Below are positions 52,762 to 62,300 of a stretch of DNA of 64,000 nucleotides, piece after piece; within the stretch, counting starts at the first letter, position 1, and every line of letters begins with the position of its first letter. The notes below the pieces were generated by a model that was given only the letters and a program-made list of their open reading frames with translations, was not told where the DNA came from and made no database searches. The translations under genes were made by a program, and so were the position numbers. Origin of the DNA: CAZMCH01 sp964564735 (GTDB lineage Bacteria; Poribacteria; DTPJ01); assembly GCA_964564735.1 (NCBI GenBank), contig CAZMCH010000005.1, positions 1-64,000 on the forward strand, in the 5' to 3' direction.

Positions 52762-54076
52762 TGCCAGCCTCTGTTCTTGAAATTCTTGATCTTGGTTTGC
52801 CGATTCTCATTAATGCTGTTCTGAGGGAATAGTCATTTGGATAAATGTATAATATATCAATCAACAACTTTCTTGCGTCATCAATTCTATCTTTATTGGA
52901 ATAAGCCTTTGCTAATGCTTGGATAATAAGCGTATCCTGTGGGCGTATTCTATTAATTGGCTCAAGTAGTTCAATTACTTTGTCATACTGACCAAGTTTG
53001 GAATAACAGAAAGCTAATTGTGTTTGGAAATATATAGATCCAGGGCTTATCCTTAATGCCTCATGCAATTCATTTATTGCAGATTCATATTGTTCATCGC
53101 GTTTTAGATAGCTTGCCAAGAGTGCGTGAAGATGTGGATTTTGGTTATGAGATGGTATTTTTAAGACTTTTTGAAGCTGTGATATAGCTGATTTTGTATC
53201 TTTACCCCTTGATTTTCTTGACATTAAACCTCTAAAAGCATAATCATCTTCTGGATTAATCTCCATCGCCTTTTGATATTCTGCTATGGCTTCTTCATCT
53301 TTTCCCTGTTCAGAATAAACATCGCCTATGGAATGATGTAATGAAGGATCACTAGGGTTAATTTCAAGCCCTCTTCTAAGAATTGACATAGCTTCATTTA
53401 GTTTCCCTAACTTACGATATATTATACTAAGTTTATTATAAGCATAAGTATCATCAGGCTTTATATTAATAACACTTTCAAATAAGTTCGCGGATTCGAC
53501 AAAATTTCCTTCTGTAAACAGCATATCACCTTTTATTGTATTTGCAAAGTAATTTGATGGATTTATTTTTAGCGATATGTCAATGAGTCTGTTTGCTTCC
53601 TCGAGTCTTCCTTGCTGAAAATAGATATGTGCCAAATGTGATAATACAAAATCATCATTTGGCTGTGATTGAAGGATTTTCTCAAATTCCATTATGGCTT
53701 CTGAAAATCTGCCTTCCTGTTTATGATTTAGGGCTAATTCTTTGATGTCGCTATCTGTTGACTTTCTAATTGAGGCATCTAAATTTGCTTTTTTTGAGGG
53801 AATTTGCTGATAAGCGTCCCGTAAACTTAACAAAATTCTTCCTATTTCCGCGATCTTTCTTTCTCTTATATCCGTATTTGCTTCATTATAGCCTTTAGCG
53901 ATCTCTTTTATGTCTTGAAGCATCTTTTGAATATGATCGTTATTAATAATAAGGATTTCTCTATCACATAACTCATTGATAAATTCTTCTAAACTTTTGG
54001 GAGATGAAGAATTTTTATATCCATTCATCTGCTCTCTTGTTATGAGTCTATATATAGTATCAAGAATCTCAACCAT
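52739..54076 (-). CDS. TPR-repeat protein
   Basis: A 445-residue cytoplasmic protein: a helical N-terminus of about 110 residues, then nine or so TPRs (L-A-L-N-H-K-Q-E-G-R-F-S-E-A-I; Y-K-L-type units up to A-L-A-K-A-Y-S-N-K-D-R). No signal peptide, no catalytic domain. It precedes and overlaps the P-loop gene, a scaffold-plus-ATPase pairing. It diverges from the tRNA genes, sharing the intergenic region with their promoter. Confidence 0.8.
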   Translation of the reverse strand: MVEILDTIYRLITREQMNGYKNSSSPKSLEEFINELCDREILIINNDHIQKMLQDIKEIAKGYNEANTDIRERKIAEIGRILLSLRDAYQQIPSKKANLDASIRKSTDSDIKELALNHKQEGRFSEAIMEFEKILQSQPNDDFVLSHLAHIYFQQGRLEEANRLIDISLKINPSNYFANTIKGDMLFTEGNFVESANLFESVINIKPDDTYAYNKLSIIYRKLGKLNEAMSILRRGLEINPSDPSLHHSIGDVYSEQGKDEEAIAEYQKAMEINPEDDYAFRGLMSRKSRGKDTKSAISQLQKVLKIPSHNQNPHLHALLASYLKRDEQYESAINELHEALRISPGSIYFQTQLAFCYSKLGQYDKVIELLEPINRIRPQDTLIIQALAKAYSNKDRIDDARKLLIDILYIYPNDYSLRTALMRIGKPRSRISRTEAGNDEENIE

Positions 54077-54090
54077 AAAAAGATTTCACC

Positions 54091-54119
54091 TTGACAAAAG
54101 TGCCTTTTTTCGCTATAAT
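54091..54119 (+). promoter_or_regulatory. Consensus sigma-70 promoter of the tRNA pair
   Basis: TTGACA (54091-54096), exactly 17 bases, TATAAT (54114-54119). It is a perfect match to both boxes. Transcription would begin near 54126, just before the tRNA-Gln 5' end at 54130. Confidence 0.9.
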
Positions 54120-54129
54120 TTTTTAATAG

Positions 54130-54204
54130 TGCCGGGTCGTCTAATGGTAGGACGCATGACTCTGGATCATGTTGCTGAGGGTTCGAATCCTTCCCCGGCA
54201 GCCA
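54130..54204 (+). tRNA. tRNA-Gln (anticodon CTG)
   Basis: Acceptor TGCCGGG pairs with CCCGGCA. The anticodon stem CATGA/TCATG encloses loop CTCTGGA with anticodon CTG, reading CAG. The T-arm GAGGG-TTCGAAT-CCTTC is standard, and CCA is encoded at 54202-54204. Confidence 0.95.
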
Positions 54205-54217
54205 GAACTTATCAAGT

Positions 54218-54292
54218 GGCGCTATCGTCTAGGGGTTAGGACGAGTGGTTCTCAGCCATTAAACCAGGGTTCGATTCCCTGTAGCGCTACCA
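54218..54292 (+). tRNA. tRNA-Glu (anticodon CTC)
   Basis: Acceptor GGCGCTA pairs with TAGCGCT, with a G-T first pair. The anticodon stem AGTGG/CCATT encloses TTCTCAG with anticodon CTC, reading GAG. The T-arm CAGGG-TTCGATT-CCCTG is standard and CCA is encoded at 54290-54292. Thirteen bases follow tRNA-Gln, so one transcript. Confidence 0.95.
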
Positions 54293-54393
54293 TCTTTTAT
54301 TTGCCCCAAGTTTTGCGATGAACCAATTAATTGCTATAATCTCCCTTTGGAAGAGTGAAACTTCGTTATATTATCGCTAAAATTTGACGTTAT

Positions 54394-55161
54394 CTAGCCT
54401 TTATTCCTAATAAAAGACCAGGTAACCGCCAATTTTGAATACGACTCAACAGCCAAAATCTCATTTATTCCTCTTTGCATCTGAAATCTAACTTCATCTT
54501 TTGTCAAAGGTCTATTCCATATACGAACCTCATCAAGTAAGCCCTGAAATGCTCTATCCGCTGCTATGCCATTTCCTATATTCAAAGGGGAACCTGATGT
54601 ATCTATAGCAGCGCCGGGTTGAGCTAGTTTGCCGACTTCTTCACCATCTTGATATATCAATATATTCTTGCCATCAAACGTAACAGCAATATGATGCCAT
54701 TCGTTTGTCTTTGTCGCTACATAAGAATTACACGCTCCACCAACACAAAATCTGATAGAATAGCTAAGCGCTCTGTCAAATAGGAAATCATATCCGTTAG
54801 TTCCCCCATTGGTATTAGATTTGATCATTATTCTTGGCCAGCTCGCATGTCCCGAATCGGTTTTTATAAATGCCCAGACCATAAGCGTTCCGCCACTGAG
54901 CAAAAGCAGGTTTGGATTATCCTCAACAGTAACTATGTCATCTGTTCCATCAAATTCAAGGGCTTTCCCGAATTTGCCAGCAGATAATACAGCTCCATTG
55001 ACTTTGGCTTTTTGTCCGTAAAAGGATGAATCAGGAGTGAATCCGCCTGAAATACTATCAAAAGAGAGAGCTAAAACCATAGTTTTATCAATTTCACCAT
55101 AGGCAGATAAAGCCAATACAAAAACCATAGAAATTGACATAACAATCATAGTGATTTTCAT
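54394..55161 (-). CDS. Secreted LamG-domain protein with conserved C-terminal tail
   Basis: A 255-residue protein with AAGGAGGG before the ATG and a signal peptide (residues 1-22, ending L-S-A-Y-G). The LamG domain shows L-S-F-D-S, G-K-F-G-K-A-L-E-F-D-G, W-H-H-I-A-V-T-F-D-G-K and L-D-E-V-R-I-W-N-R-P-L. It ends S-K-L-A-V-T-W-S-F-I-R-N-K-G, the shared tail. It differs from the LamG protein at 43153 across most of its length, so the shared tail is not just recent duplication. Confidence 0.85.
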   Translation of the reverse strand: MKITMIVMSISMVFVLALSAYGEIDKTMVLALSFDSISGGFTPDSSFYGQKAKVNGAVLSAGKFGKALEFDGTDDIVTVEDNPNLLLLSGGTLMVWAFIKTDSGHASWPRIMIKSNTNGGTNGYDFLFDRALSYSIRFCVGGACNSYVATKTNEWHHIAVTFDGKNILIYQDGEEVGKLAQPGAAIDTSGSPLNIGNGIAADRAFQGLLDEVRIWNRPLTKDEVRFQMQRGINEILAVESYSKLAVTWSFIRNKG

Positions 55162-55201
55162 AAATTTCCCTCCTTGTTTTATTCATTAGATTCATAATTT
55201 T

Positions 55202-55324
55202 ACGACTTGTGCTAGTTCCCATAAATCAAGTATTGAAGGCACTTTGTAGCCCAGCCTTTTAGGCTGGAAATTATAAAAACATAGATAAAATAATGGGTTA
55301 CAAAAATAATTAGCAAAAGCCGTT
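55202..55324. repeat. MITE-like element, copy 2 (TIR AACGACTTGTGCTAATT)
   Basis: ACGACTTGTGCTAGTT (55202-55217) and AATTAGCAAAAGCCGTT (55308-55324) are inverted ends. The core ATCAAGTATTGA...GCACTTTGTAGCCCAGCCTTTTAGGCTGG matches copy 1 at 18899. It ends three bases from the stop of the radical SAM gene. Confidence 0.7.
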
Positions 55325-55327
55325 ATT

Positions 55328-56365
55328 TTAATAATCATATATCTCAGCAGGACCAAACGTCTCTGGATAATATTGGCGCAAGAACTTTCTCGTTTCCCAG
55401 CAGAGATTACACTTTTGCGGATAGCGTTCTTTTTGCTTATATCCCTTTTTAACAGCAAGATCAAGATAACCATACGGACCTTTTTCATAGGCAATCTTTA
55501 CAAGTTCATTATCTTCTATAAAGCCTGTTTTCATATATTCCGTCAAAGGCTTTTTGTGTGCATTACCGATTATTATTCCGCAACATGTCTGTATATTTCC
55601 GTATGGATCAATATGTATTTCCCACATCCTATCAGGATCAAATTCAAGCTCGCATCCCTTGCTTGAGTTATTGGAGTGCCAAAGACGGTCATCTTTAAGT
55701 TCATCAATTGAACGTTCAGCAAAATATTTTGCCAATGCCTCGCCTGCTCTGCCGACTAAATTGGGTGGATGATCCTTTGCATATTCAGCAAGCCTTGATT
55801 CATTTAGCCCTATATCACGCAAATCTGATAATGCTTCAAGTGAAATATCACCTGCAGCTACATTCTCACGCCCAAATAATTCAACAGCCCAAACAAAAGC
55901 CCTATACCTTCTATCAGGATCAACAAAAACTTGATGATAGGGGTCTGCACTTATAAGTATCCCTTTTACGCCCACTTGTATTAATTCTTTGTAGCGTTTT
56001 TCAGCTATTTTCTCGCTTATGCACCATGAAGCGTTTGTCTCTATAAAATGCGGTGCAAAGCCTCCTTCATTAGCGATTCTGCATATCTGCATCATTTTCC
56101 GATAATACATCATTGCTTCTCCGCCGGCAATGTGTATCACTCGGTCAGTGTTTCGGAGTTGCTTCATAAACTTAACACCATCCTCAACACTGGTGCAAAC
56201 ATCAGGCAAATTTGGGCTACAATTAAATAGACAATGCTTACAGGCTATTGTGCAACGATAGGTAAAAAGAAGGCTTGCGACCATCTTAATACCTATCGCT
56301 TGTGCAACGCCAACTTTTTCTATAACTTCATCTACGGGCAATTTGCTTAAATCATCGTTTGGCAT
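55328..56365 (-). CDS. Radical SAM protein of unknown specificity
   Basis: A 345-residue protein with C38-x3-C42-x2-C45 (Y-R-C-T-I-A-C-K-H-C), I-A-G-G-E-A-M near residue 78, and C-terminal cysteines in T-C-C-G-I-I and K-C-N-L-C-W-E-T-R that suggest an auxiliary cluster of SPASM or twitch type. It has no precursor peptide or PqqD gene beside it. Only the decayed HicB-like gene lies upstream. It is too different from ScmE and ScmF to be a paralogue of recent origin. Substrate unknown. Confidence 0.8.
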   Translation of the reverse strand: MPNDDLSKLPVDEVIEKVGVAQAIGIKMVASLLFTYRCTIACKHCLFNCSPNLPDVCTSVEDGVKFMKQLRNTDRVIHIAGGEAMMYYRKMMQICRIANEGGFAPHFIETNASWCISEKIAEKRYKELIQVGVKGILISADPYHQVFVDPDRRYRAFVWAVELFGRENVAAGDISLEALSDLRDIGLNESRLAEYAKDHPPNLVGRAGEALAKYFAERSIDELKDDRLWHSNNSSKGCELEFDPDRMWEIHIDPYGNIQTCCGIIIGNAHKKPLTEYMKTGFIEDNELVKIAYEKGPYGYLDLAVKKGYKQKERYPQKCNLCWETRKFLRQYYPETFGPAEIYDY

Positions 56366-56397
56366 TAGAATTAATTAGTCTCCTTCCTTTAATATCC

Positions 56398-56592
56398 TTA
56401 TAATGCAACTTCCAGTTCAGCAACTCTACGGACACATGGAATATCTCCGCTATTCAGTTCTTCATATATATCTTTTAAGTTTTCCACCAATTCCTCAAGT
56501 GTTTCACAATGGGTCATATAATCAGGATACTCCTACAAATAGCCAAACCAGAAATCCCCATCTTTCCAATAAACATACTTTTTTCGTTCCAT
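56398..56592 (-). pseudogene. HicB-like antitoxin gene with an in-frame stop
   Basis: Reading from an ATG at 56592 the frame gives R-K-K-Y-V-Y-W-K-D-G-D-F-W-F-G-Y-L, a TAG at 56535-56533 (codon 20), then E-Y-P-D-Y-M-T-H-C-E-T-L-E-E-L and C-V-R-R-V-A-E-L-E-V to a stop at 56400-56398. Everything but the stop fits a small HicB-like protein. No hicA remains beside it. Recoding or a sequencing error is possible but a pseudogene is simpler. Confidence 0.7.
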
Positions 56593-56610
56593 GATTATTC
56601 GCTCCTGAGA

Positions 56611-57738
56611 TCAACGCAATGCGCTGACTCCTCCGCCTGACATGGCACGTTTGACTTCTGCCTCAACGTCTGATTGTTTGACCATCGATGTATCCCCCGG
56701 CGTTTCCTGAACGAGTATACCATGTGCAGCACCCCATTGGACAGCATCCGCAGAGGATTTCCCATTCAATATCCCCGCAATGACGCCAGACATAAACGAA
56801 TCGCCTCCGCCTGTCCTGTCTGCAATTTCAATGCCTTCTCTGACAACCGCTTGATAGATTTTATCTTCTTGGACATCAAACAAAACTGCACCCCAATTGA
56901 TTCTATCTGCTGTTAATGCCCCTCTTAACTGTGTCCCTATTATCTTAAGATTTGGAAAGTCTTTTGCAACCTTTCTTAACATTTCCGCATATGATTCCAG
57001 CCATACATCAAACGGATCGCTATCTTTGACAGGCTTTGACTCATAGCCAATCGCATCAAAAAAGTCACTCTGATTACCAACAAGGAAGTCAACATAAGGC
57101 ACTATACTTTTATTGATATTGCGCGCCCTTTCCTTATTCGGTTCAACCTTAGAACGATAGTTTAAGTCAAAAGACTTGAATACACCATATTCGCCAGCTT
57201 TCTTATATGCTTCCAAAGCAACTTCTGATGATGTCGGCGATATTAGCGTAAATATGCCCCCGCAATGAAACGATCTTGTATAGGGCATGATCTCATCCCA
57301 TTTTATATCACCGGGCTTAATTTCTCTTATTGCTGTATGCGCCCTGTAATATTCCGTTTTTGACGGGATAACGCCTTTTCCGTTATAGGTAAAGTTTATC
57401 CCGTTCATAAGCGTTCCTTTTTCATCTGTTGAGAAACTGCCTTTTCCTTTTGTGTTAAACCAGATTATATGGTTTGTGTCAACCCCTGCTTCACGCAATT
57501 GGTTTTCTATATTTCTTCCTATACCATCATCAACCAATGCAGTAACTACCGCAGTCCTGAAACCAAAGCAATAAGAAAGTCCTTCTGCAACGTTGGTTTC
57601 GCCTCCGCCATGCCAAATTCTAGCCATCCTTGCTTTTGGCGTTGGAACGTCCATTGGGTCAATTCTCATCATAACTTCGCCCAATGCTATTGCGTCATAT
57701 TTACATTCTTCCTTTGATTTTATCTTTAATTCAGCCAT
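56611..57738 (-). CDS. PfkB-family sugar kinase, 2-keto-3-deoxygluconate kinase type
   Basis: Started at the ATG at 57738 (375 aa); 57747 is in frame. I-W-H-G-G-G-E-T-N-V-A-E and D-R-T-G-G-G-D-S-F (near residue 315) are the two PfkB signatures; the last aspartate is the catalytic base, and G-G-G replaces the more common G-A-G. F-D-L-N-Y-R-S lies in the middle as in KDG kinases. It phosphorylates a keto-deoxy sugar acid with ATP, which could take up the product of the dehydratase at 32582. Confidence 0.88.
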   Translation of the reverse strand: MAELKIKSKEECKYDAIALGEVMMRIDPMDVPTPKARMARIWHGGGETNVAEGLSYCFGFRTAVVTALVDDGIGRNIENQLREAGVDTNHIIWFNTKGKGSFSTDEKGTLMNGINFTYNGKGVIPSKTEYYRAHTAIREIKPGDIKWDEIMPYTRSFHCGGIFTLISPTSSEVALEAYKKAGEYGVFKSFDLNYRSKVEPNKERARNINKSIVPYVDFLVGNQSDFFDAIGYESKPVKDSDPFDVWLESYAEMLRKVAKDFPNLKIIGTQLRGALTADRINWGAVLFDVQEDKIYQAVVREGIEIADRTGGGDSFMSGVIAGILNGKSSADAVQWGAAHGILVQETPGDTSMVKQSDVEAEVKRAMSGGGVSALR

Positions 57739-57775
57739 TTTTAACACCTCACTCTATTGCTTTACCGAATTTATT

Positions 57776-58076
57776 TTTATAAAACGCAGATTAAACGGAT
57801 TTGGCAGATTAGACTGAAGATTCTAAAATTGAAAGATTAGAAGATTGAATCCTGAATTTTGTATTCTGTTTTGTCTTGTTATACCAATTTCCATTTCAAA
57901 TATGACATAATGATTTGTCATGCTGAACGAAGTGAAAAAGCTAAATAGATTCTTCGCTAACGCTCAAAATGACAATTTTGAATTAGCAATTGGTATTAGA
58001 TCAAATATTAAATCAGCGTCAATCCGCTTAATCCGTTTCATCTGCGTTCTATTCCTAAAAAGCTAATTGGGTCAAT
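57776..58076. repeat. MITE-like element, AACGCAGAT/AAGCGGATT family, copy 2 with nested insert
   Basis: Ends AAACGCAGATTAAACGG (57782) and CATCTGCGTTCTATTCC (about 58040) are inverted. The right 65 bases are the reverse of 47456-47520 with roughly 85% identity by eye. A second element interrupts it at 57880-57996. Confidence 0.65.
57880..57996. repeat. Nested palindromic element with ATACCAATT ends
   Basis: ATACCAATT (57880-57888) and AATTGGTAT (57988-57996) are perfect inverted ends of a 117-base insert that contains GTCATGCTGAACGAAGTG and TTCTTCGCTAACGCTC, a familiar bacterial intergenic repeat type. Confidence 0.65.
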
Positions 58077-58114
58077 CACTATCAAAGACACGGAAGATCA
58101 AAGAAAAAATCTCT

Positions 58115-59278
58115 TTATTCTCCTCTTAATACCTTCAAAAGCGAGATCGGTAATCCCTTTTTATGCCTTGCCATCTGAATTATCGGTGTAACGTCAGTTC
58201 TGAAAGCCTTTAGCAAAATCTCCTCAGAAGCTAACACATCATTTATCTTTTGTGATTCTTTAAGTGCATCTCTGTCAACCAAAAGCGACTTTGCGTATGC
58301 GTGTTGCAGGCTTTCAAGTGTTTGAATCATCGCTTCTGTCGGGTTCTTTTCATTATGGCTCTGGTCAATCATATATGCGAGTTCGCTTGTATCGCTACGT
58401 GGATCGGTGAGTTCAACGAATATCAAGAAAAGCTGATATGGGTCAATTGATCCAGCTGTTAGATCATCATCAGCATATTTTGCGTCATTGAGATGGAATC
58501 CGCCTAGCTTGCCTTCTGAAAGCAGATATGCGACTATGTGCTGTATATTCGTTCCTCTTGGATGATGACCGAGATCAACGAGAACCTGCGCCTGTTTGCC
58601 CAGTTTCTTTGAGAGATCAAGCGCAATGCCAAATGAGAATATATCCGTATGATAGAACGCAGGCTCAAAGAATTTATACTCAATCAATAATCGCATATAT
58701 TCGGGCATGGCTGAATATACTTCGCTTAATGTTTCCTCAACCCATTTCTTTCTATCTCTAAAATCGCCCTGCCCGGGATAGTTTGTTCCATCTGAAAGCC
58801 AAAGACTGAGAACCTTTGATTTAAAAACCTTGCCGATTTCAATACACTCTAGCATGTGATCAACCGCCATCTTTCTAATCTTCGGATCGGTATTCGTTAT
58901 ACTGCCGTATTTATATTCCTGATCCTGAAAGAGATTCGGATTTATTGCGCCGATCCTGATACCAAGTTCATCAGCCTTCTTTTGTAGCTTGCTGTAATCG
59001 TCAACTTTATCCCAAGGGATATGTATTGCCACTGATGGTGCGATACCTGTTAGTTTATGAACCTTCGCCGCTTCTTCCAGCTTTGCAAATAGTTCTGTCG
59101 GTTCATTGCCATCTCGGAACGTGCCGAACCTCGTCCCGCCTCTGCCATAGCCCCATGATGGTGTTTCAATTTCAAGGCTCATAAGTGCCTTTGTTACGTT
59201 TTCAATATCAATATTACTGTCTTTTAGTTGCTCTTTTAGATTTTCGTAACTTCTAAACAGTTTTTCTGACATATTCAT
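58115..59278 (-). CDS. rhaI: L-rhamnose isomerase, RhaI type
   Basis: A 387-residue TIM-barrel enzyme. P-S-W-G-Y-G-R-G-G-T-R-F near residue 38, L-L-I-E-Y-K-F-F-E-P, V-D-L-G-H-H and G-F-H-L-N-D-A-K-Y-A-D-D-D match RhaI (the P. stutzeri-type L-rhamnose isomerase, distinct from E. coli RhaA). It converts L-rhamnose to L-rhamnulose with a divalent metal. AAGGAG precedes. The KDG-type kinase lies downstream on the same strand after a repeat-filled gap. No rhamnulokinase or aldolase is seen. Confidence 0.88.
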   Translation of the reverse strand: MNMSEKLFRSYENLKEQLKDSNIDIENVTKALMSLEIETPSWGYGRGGTRFGTFRDGNEPTELFAKLEEAAKVHKLTGIAPSVAIHIPWDKVDDYSKLQKKADELGIRIGAINPNLFQDQEYKYGSITNTDPKIRKMAVDHMLECIEIGKVFKSKVLSLWLSDGTNYPGQGDFRDRKKWVEETLSEVYSAMPEYMRLLIEYKFFEPAFYHTDIFSFGIALDLSKKLGKQAQVLVDLGHHPRGTNIQHIVAYLLSEGKLGGFHLNDAKYADDDLTAGSIDPYQLFLIFVELTDPRSDTSELAYMIDQSHNEKNPTEAMIQTLESLQHAYAKSLLVDRDALKESQKINDVLASEEILLKAFRTDVTPIIQMARHKKGLPISLLKVLRGE

Positions 59279-59320
59279 TATCTCCTTATTTATTGAATGT
59301 CATTATTATACTTATGTATC

Positions 59321-59340
59321 ATTCCAGCATCCGCTGGAAT
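59321..59340. repeat. Short palindromic repeat, ATTCCAGC/GCTGGAAT
   Basis: ATTCCAGC (59321-59328) and GCTGGAAT (59333-59340) around ATCC, followed by CCAT. It is the same repeat family as at 4365 and 12136. Confidence 0.65.
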
Positions 59341-59394
59341 CCATAAAATCTCACTTTTTCAAAGAGAACTTTAGAGAAATTTAATACTTGAACT

Positions 59395-62300
59395 CTAATA
59401 TCCAACGTAATTAGTTCCTAAATATCGTCCATAGGTACCTACGCCCGGTAAACTCCTAAGCGACCATGACTTATTTAGATCGTCATAACCAACGCCAATA
59501 GATTTGCCAGGATCCGCAGCAATTGTGATTGAGAATGTAAAGTCTTTTCGTATATAACCGCCTTTTGTGCCTCGTCTGCTGAATGCTATTGACGAATCCC
59601 AGCAATGAAGATTGCGTCTGAGTGATATGCTGACATTACTTATATCTTTTACTTTTGTGTCATATTCATACTCAAAATCCATAGATAAAGTCCAGATTTT
59701 ACTCCATCGGAGATCAACTCTACACTGCAATAGCTGTTGATAGTATTTCTGCCATGTATTATAAACATATCTCCTATTTAGATAACCAGACCATTTATTA
59801 TCACGATCATAATATCTAAAACTATTGCTGAGATTACTCATTAATGGTTCATCTGTTCCCCAGTTGTTAGGATTAAGATCAAGGGTAGTTGTAAAATCAT
59901 ATTGATCTGCAGGATTTATCCTAAATGTGTTTCTAATATCATCATATCTCCTGTTATCATCCCTTGTATAATCGATACCTGTATAAACATCCCAAGCAAA
60001 TATAGGGATTTTTTCTCTTTTGAGTTTTGTCTTAATATCTATCTTATTAGTCATTCTAAAACTCAGATTCTTGCGCTCATAAGTGTAAACCGCAGATGTA
60101 AAAGGATACAAAGGTAATGTATTTACTAGCTTATCTGTTTCAGTCGCACCCGGAGGAGAATAATAAAATGATATATAAGGGCTAAATGTATGTCTTAATG
60201 CGTAAACCTTCGGAACAAATGTTGGAAAGAATGTCCGATGAAGGTCTGTGCTAAGTGATGAATTAAAATTCCAAGCATTGGCAAAGGCATTTTTCTCCTG
60301 ATAACCAACTGGCTTATCTTGCCATTTATCTTCTATATCTGACGCTGTTAAAGGACGTGTTTTGCTCTGCCATATCTGGCGAATAGTTCCTCCCAATGAT
60401 AGATTCAGTTCCCTTGAAACTCCTAGCCTGATTAAAGCCCTTTTGTTTAATGAGGCACTTGCATCCGCTGTTTGTAGCCAGATATTTTTTTCTTTTGTTG
60501 TAGAATAGCTATCTTTGAAGTAATTTCCAACTTCGGTATCAAAGCTAAATGATGTGTCTTTCAACGTCGGAAATCCCAAAGATGGATATTTGCCTTCCGC
60601 AAGTTTTCTATAAATCTCGTCTGCAAGCCGGCTGGCTTCGTCTTTGGTTCTGGTTTCTGGACTTATCTCAATAAATATTTGCCTTGCCTTTACACGATCA
60701 CGTTTCCCAAATTCCTCTTTAACTTCATCGAGTTTGATTATATAATAGCCTTCAGTCGTTGATATTGGTTCGCTTACCTCTCCCGCATCTAATTTCGTTG
60801 TGTCAAATATTTCTGATTCTATTTTTGAGTTTAGATTGGTTTCATCTTTATCTATCCAACCCAGATCGCCACCCTTATCTTTTGTCCTTTTATCATCTGA
60901 ATATTTACGTGCCATTGACGCAAAGTCCGCTTTGCCTTGCGCACGTTCAGAAATATAATTAAGCCTCGAATTTATCGCCTTAAATGGCTGTATTTCCTCT
61001 AACTTGTAGTTTGGCGAATTATAGCTAATCTCTGGATATTTTTGTAATGCGTTTGTATCTAATCCTGATAAATCCCTTGTGCCATCGATAATAAATCTTG
61101 AATGTCCGCTACTGCCTGAGCGTGTCGCCCAATAATAATCAAAACCAATATAAGACTTTAATTCACGTTCAGCGGTATAGCTTTGATATACTTCCTTGTA
61201 TTGCTCACCTGATAGGCTTAATCTTGCCATCATACCAAGACTTTTTTGCATCCTCACCATCTCTCTATAAGTCATTGGATCTTCTCCGAGCATTTCCCCG
61301 CTTCGCCATAATGTTTGGCTATGATTAAGTTGCATATCCCATGTTTGACCAAGTTTTACTGGATTTTTCTCAATCTGATAGGAATACAAATCGCCATAGC
61401 GCAAATATACGCTTCCACCAAGCCTTCTTTTTCTATCTATCCTTATAAGCTTATATCCGTCCTCTGTTCTGATAGGCTTGCTTACATTGTATAATTCAAG
61501 TCTATATGCCTCACGCCGAACCTCCGGTTCGAGTTGCCATTTACTCCTAAATCCAATATCTCCGCCATCTTTTGCACTTTCAGCTTTTGAATATTGTTTT
61601 GCCAACGATGAAAAATTTGGGGTTTTTTCCTTTTTTTCTATTTTTATTATATATATCCCGTTATTGGTTATTATTGGTCTGCTAACTTCGCCCTGTAAGA
61701 GATTTTTTATCGTATTTTTGAAGGATAAATCAAATTCCTGATACATTTTAACACCTAAACTGCCATCATTTGCCTTTGTTGTTTCGTCATCTGAATATAG
61801 CTTCACTATATCTTCAAAACTCAATCCCTCTGATAGCTTTGTCAATACTTCGTCTGCCTTGTTCATTGCCTCTTTTTGTGAAACTTCCGAAGCGACATAC
61901 ATTATAAAAATATCTCTGACCTTTATTTCCTCATTATCTCTAGATTCCAATTTTAGTATATGGTATCCCTCTTCTGTCTCTATAATATCGCTAATATCAT
62001 TTGGATTAAGTTTTAAGGCAGTATCAAGTAATATCTTATATCTCGGAGGAACAATAGATGTCTCAGTTAACTTCCTATATCTCTCTGGAACTCTCTGCCA
62101 TTCTCCGTTCTCATCTAGTTTGAATGTGCCAAGTTCACCACCATTTGATTTAGTCTCTTTGTCATCAGACCATCTTCTTGCTAATTGAGAAAAATTAGCA
62201 TTTTCTTCTTTGCACTCTTTTAATACTTTTTGCGCTATTTCTAACGCTTTTTGTTTGTCTGCGTCAGTTATTTTATATTTAATAAATACCTGTTTTATCT

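Noticed and set aside
54130..54292. tRNA pair as an integration site for a mobile island.
   Set aside because: No integrase, no repeat of a tRNA 3' end nearby, and ordinary genes on both sides.
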